NCBI GenBank assembly: GCA_910588035.1 | Contig: CAJUPY010000018.1 | Location: forward strand, 1 to 56,221 | Reading direction: 5' to 3' | Length of the DNA: 56,221 bases | Source: an uncultured Muribaculaceae bacterium | GTDB taxonomy: Bacteria; Bacteroidota; Bacteroidia; Bacteroidales; Muribaculaceae | Part shown: in pieces, positions 53,587 to 56,221 of the stretch | Position numbering within the stretch: position 1 is the stretch's first letter | Layout of the letters: the number at the start of each line of letters is the position of its first letter | The notes under the pieces: model-generated | The model's database searches: none | What the model saw: only the letters and a program-made list of their open reading frames with translations | What the model was told of the DNA's origin: nothing | Program-made: the position numbers and the translations under genes

Positions 53587-54486
53587 ATGCCCAAAATACT
53601 AAAACTGAACACACCCGGAGACTATCTCTCATATATCGGTGGCGAATCACGTCACCCACTTGTCGGTGTGGTTGATTTTGAAAAAATATCACCGATTCCC
53701 TCCAGTTTGAACGACTATGGCGTCTACGGGCTTTTCATGCACAGTAAGGTGAGAGAAGATCTGCAATATGGAAGCGGAACTTTCGGCCATTCCACAGGCT
53801 CTCTGATATGCGTGGCACCGGGACAGATCGGCGGGAGGGAAGATGCCGGAGACCTGATTGAACTCGATGGTTGGGCCCTTCTTTTCCACCCCGACCTATT
53901 GGTTGGCACATCTCTTGAAAAAGACATCCGAAGATTCTCTTTTTTCGATTACAGTGCAAACGAAGCTGTCTACCTTGAAGAAACAGAGAAAGAAACTCTA
54001 TCATCATTGATGAGAAGCATCGGTAAGGAAATCGCCCTTTCTGCCGACAGCGACCAGAACGCCATCATTGTCAGTTATATTTCCGTGATGCTACATATAT
54101 GCAACCGGGCTTACACACGTCAGTTTCATCAGATACGTCAGTCGAGCGATGATATATTGGTACGTCTGAGCGCACTGTTGAATGAATACTATGAAGAAGG
54201 TCTCCAACTGAAAGACGGAGTGCCCGGTGTGCAATATTTTGCGGAAAAACTCTGCATGACTGCCAACTATTTCAGTGACTTGCTGAAGAAAACAACCGGA
54301 GAGAATGCGAGCAATTTCATTCGAAGCCATATTATAAGAATGGCCAAGAATCGCCTTGTATCATCGGGCAATGTCTCACAAGTGGCATATGACATGGGGT
54401 TTGAATACCCCCAGCACTTCAGCCGTATGTTCAAGAAACACACCGGCATGACACCCTCGCAATATCTTGCAGACATAAACCGGTGA
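53587..54486 (+). CDS. AraC-family transcriptional regulator
   Basis: I use ATG 53587 (MPKILKLNTPGDY, 299 residues); the longer frame overlaps its promoter (TACTTTTG, 53560-53567). Residues 1-170 look like an N-terminal cupin-type sensing domain. The C-terminal HTH_18 has two HTHs, with YFAEKLCMTANYFSDLLKKTTG and VAYDMGFEYPQHFSRMFKKHTGMTPSQY. It most likely controls the divergent hydrolase gene through the shared intergenic region; that is inference from position. The inducer is unknown. Confidence 0.93.
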   Translation: MPKILKLNTPGDYLSYIGGESRHPLVGVVDFEKISPIPSSLNDYGVYGLFMHSKVREDLQYGSGTFGHSTGSLICVAPGQIGGREDAGDLIELDGWALLFHPDLLVGTSLEKDIRRFSFFDYSANEAVYLEETEKETLSSLMRSIGKEIALSADSDQNAIIVSYISVMLHICNRAYTRQFHQIRQSSDDILVRLSALLNEYYEEGLQLKDGVPGVQYFAEKLCMTANYFSDLLKKTTGENASNFIRSHIIRMAKNRLVSSGNVSQVAYDMGFEYPQHFSRMFKKHTGMTPSQYLADINR

Positions 54487-54520
54487 TTCTGGTTGTTGTT
54501 TCAATGTAAAATGTAAAAGG

Positions 54521-54640
54521 TATCACAAACCGATCGGAATCGGCAACGGAGTCTGGATCGGAGCCAATGTAACCGTAACAGCCGGAGTAACTGTCAGCGA
54601 CCACGCAATCATAGACACCGGAGTCCGCGAACCAGTTATG
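54521..54640 (+). pseudogene. Relic of a hexapeptide-repeat O-acetyltransferase
   Basis: In one frame 54521-54620 reads HKPIGIGNGVWIGANV and TVTAGVTVSDHAII, the C-terminal left-handed beta-helix repeats of maltose/galactoside O-acetyltransferases. There is no start and no N-terminal domain; the frame then drifts into unrelated sequence. It is a fragment, not an active gene. Confidence 0.7.
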
Positions 54641-54650
54641 ACCGTTATCC

Positions 54651-54839
54651 TCATCTCTTTATGGTGTTGGAATTCTGATTATATGCTTTCGCCACACATT
54701 TCCACTCTCCGTCCAATTTCAACAGCAAAAGGAAGTCGGTGAAGTCGATGCGTTCGCCCCAGCCCTCTTCAAGAACACGCACAACTGCAACTGTCTCCTC
54801 AACTGCAAGAACATCAATGCGTGCCTTGAAATGGTAGAG
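54651..54839 (-). pseudogene. Relic of an NTF2-like (lumazine-binding-type) protein
   Basis: On the minus strand 62 codons read openly to a stop at 54651: LYHFKARIDVLAVEETVAVV, EEGWGERIDFTDFLLLLKLD and GEWKCVAKAYNQNSNTIKR. This matches the C-terminal half of SnoaL/NTF2-like Bacteroidetes proteins. A stop and unrelated sequence precede it, so the N-terminal half is gone. It converges with the hexapeptide relic and abuts the monooxygenase gene. Confidence 0.7.
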
Positions 54840-54848
54840 AAAGAAACG

Positions 54849-55181
54849 ATGTCAACCGACGGCATCGTCAGATTATCAAAAATTGAGGTTTACCCACAAT
54901 TCCTTGATGAATATGTTGTTTTTGCCACAGAGGTCGGAACAATATCCCTGCTCACCGAACCGGGTGTGCTGACAATGTATGCCATGCAAGACAAAGAAAA
55001 TCCTTGCATGATTACAATATTGGAGACATATTCATCGCAAAAGGCTTATAAAGCGCATATTGCATCAGAACATTTCCAAAAATATAAGAAAGGAACCCTA
55101 CACATGGTCAAAAATCTTGAACTTTGTGACCAGACTCCTCTCAATCCTGACAACATAATCAAAAACACGATTGCCAAATGA
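54849..55181 (+). CDS. ABM-type quinol monooxygenase-like protein (probably 5'-truncated)
   Basis: The 110-residue frame has the ABM dimer-barrel pattern: VRLSKIEVYPQFLDEYVVFA, EPGVLTMYAMQDKENPCMITILETY and HFQKYKKGTLHMVKNLEL. Family members in Bacteroidetes usually carry a signal peptide before the VRLSKIEV strand. Here the start (ATG 54849, or 54831) instead lies at the junction with the NTF2-like relic. I therefore suspect a deletion removed the 5' end; the core fold may still be complete. No promoter is evident. It could be expressed as a shortened cytosolic protein or be dead. Confidence 0.65.
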   Translation: MSTDGIVRLSKIEVYPQFLDEYVVFATEVGTISLLTEPGVLTMYAMQDKENPCMITILETYSSQKAYKAHIASEHFQKYKKGTLHMVKNLELCDQTPLNPDNIIKNTIAK

Positions 55182-55191
55182 CAATGTAATT

Positions 55192-56091
55192 TTACAATGC
55201 ATAGTTAAATGCAACCTGAATGAATGGACGTGTTGGCATTGGAATTTCGAAATATCTTTTTGTTCCTGACACCCCTGTAACACGACTTGACATCTTAATT
55301 ATTACACCACCCTGTATTTCTCCATAAAAATTTTCTGCAAGTCGACGTTTATATTTTATTCCCGATCGAAAATTAGTGTTTGTATACCGACATCTTTCAG
55401 GCAAGTCAATGTGGTCTGGTTGAAAATAAAAAGACCTTACATCAATGTCTCCACCAATTGTTATCAGGTCTGATTTTGTGGGAGTATAATCAAATCCAAA
55501 CATTCCACCATATAAATTTACAGCAATGTAATCGTTAAAACGATGGCGATACATAAATACAACAAATGCAGGAATTTTAGTTGTGGAATTAATCAATACA
55601 AGTGGTCCTATGCCAAATTGCGTGTCTCTATTGGCTCTCAACATAAACATTCCCATTGCAATACCAGATACACGTTGAAAACGCTTGTCTCCCCATTCGG
55701 CCGACACTGTTCCAAACGCCACAAACGGCAGACCCCAAAGTCGACTGCGGAATGATGCGGAAACACCAAATTGACCATATAGATGCGTTTTGTTCATATC
55801 CATTTGCCCGGGATCATATCCAATCGGGAGATCGTCAGTAGATAGATCAGCCTGAAGCGAGTTATAGTTTGCATTTGCCGTAAGTGAAAATTTCTGATTT
55901 TTGTAAAACTCATAAGACAAACGGGCGTTAAAATGGTCGGAAATTGACGCATCCGTATAGTCATATGACACTCTGATATTTGTTTTTACCATACCATAGC
56001 TATCAGTAGGTACATCTTGTGATTCTTGTGCCGTGCAATGAATACGCAACATAAGTGCCAAAATCAGAAAGAAAATTGTGTGTGGGCGCAT
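55192..56091 (-). CDS. DUF6268-like outer-membrane beta-barrel protein
   Basis: I use ATG 56089-56091, which begins a signal peptide (MRPHTIFFLILALMLRIHCTAQ), giving 299 residues; the earlier start lies in the tRNA terminator hairpin. The mature protein alternates short polar/aromatic strands typical of an outer-membrane barrel (FNARLSYEFYKNQKFSLTANANY, RYTNTNFRSGIKYKRR) and ends in the aromatic-rich IQVAFNYAL. Similar proteins are grouped as DUF6268; function unknown. It appears A/T-rich compared with housekeeping genes here. Confidence 0.75.
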   Translation of the reverse strand: MRPHTIFFLILALMLRIHCTAQESQDVPTDSYGMVKTNIRVSYDYTDASISDHFNARLSYEFYKNQKFSLTANANYNSLQADLSTDDLPIGYDPGQMDMNKTHLYGQFGVSASFRSRLWGLPFVAFGTVSAEWGDKRFQRVSGIAMGMFMLRANRDTQFGIGPLVLINSTTKIPAFVVFMYRHRFNDYIAVNLYGGMFGFDYTPTKSDLITIGGDIDVRSFYFQPDHIDLPERCRYTNTNFRSGIKYKRRLAENFYGEIQGGVIIKMSSRVTGVSGTKRYFEIPMPTRPFIQVAFNYAL

Positions 56092-56121
56092 AATTGTATG
56101 TGTTTTAATATGCTTAAAATG

Positions 56122-56153
56122 AAAATCGCGGTAGCTCATGGAGCTACCGCGAT
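56122..56153 (-). terminator. tRNA-Ser terminator
   Basis: Perfect 13-bp arms ATCGCGGTAGCTC (56125-56137) and GAGCTACCGCGAT (56141-56153) are separated by ATG. On the minus strand the hairpin is followed by TTTTCATTTT. It lies 15 bases past the tRNA 3' end. Confidence 0.9.
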
Positions 56154-56167
56154 CTCATTTGGTTTAT

Positions 56168-56221
<54 letters not shown>

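Noticed and set aside
56092..56139. N-terminal extension of the DUF6268-like protein
   Set aside because: The extra codons come from the tRNA terminator hairpin; the signal peptide starts at 56091.

Overview
The window looks like a chromosomal segment of a gut Bacteroidales bacterium, most likely of the Muribaculaceae or a close relative. The evidence is: (i) many upstream regions carry the Bacteroidetes-type -7 box TAnnTTTG, several with TTG/TTTG about 20 bases upstream; (ii) three secreted proteins end in type IX secretion (T9SS) type A sorting tails; (iii) gene content typical of the phylum, such as a folP-cdaA pair, a long LptF/G-type permease, an ACT-less SerA with lysine at the catalytic histidine, FNT and NSS transporters, and a CusA-type RND pump with histidine-rich partners. 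The family-level placement is inference.

Layout. 1-700: 5' part of an excisionase-like zinc-finger/helix-turn-helix gene running off the left edge, four GTCTCA repeats at exact 10-base spacing, and the mnmE terminator; this looks like the flank of an integrated element. 717-11349: housekeeping genes: dedA-rpe-mnmE operon (-), folB (+), FNT channel plus mutS2 (-), an NSS transporter (+), and folP-cdaA-PrsW protease (-). 11460-20551: a tight five-gene minus-strand operon for secreted cell-envelope hydrolases: phosphodiester glycosidase, then two repeats of [beta-propeller + N-acetylmuramoyl-L-alanine amidase]. This is the most distinctive locus. 20763-28215 (+): serC-serA, a small DUF6582-like gene behind a strong hairpin, an acyltransferase, a metallophosphoesterase, tex and a divergent folK-like gene. 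28193-35769 (-): second NSS transporter, a THUMP-like methyltransferase, pgk, and a HAD phosphatase plus FecCD-type ABC importer operon. 35866-50178 (+): MATE exporter and FAD oxidoreductase, then lptFG-like, ribBA, a histidine-rich protein, CusB/CusA/TolC-type metal efflux and an M3 peptidase, ending in a strong terminator.

50200-56221 is accessory in character: two GNAT acetyltransferases resembling YjaB and YafP, a YdeI-family protein, a cysteine-nucleophile alpha/beta hydrolase divergent from an AraC regulator, a scar with relics of a hexapeptide acetyltransferase and an NTF2-like protein next to an apparently 5'-truncated quinol monooxygenase, a DUF6268-like outer-membrane barrel, and the 3' part of tRNA-Ser(UGA) with its terminator at the right edge.

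The genes mostly serve core functions (tRNA modification, folate, serine, riboflavin, glycolysis, c-di-AMP, LPS transport). The hydrolase operon and metal-efflux operon are the main envelope-facing specialisations. Start codons were moved inward from the longest open frame where a promoter, signal peptide or family N-terminus made the upstream start unlikely. Domain names are assigned by eye from motifs; no database search was run.
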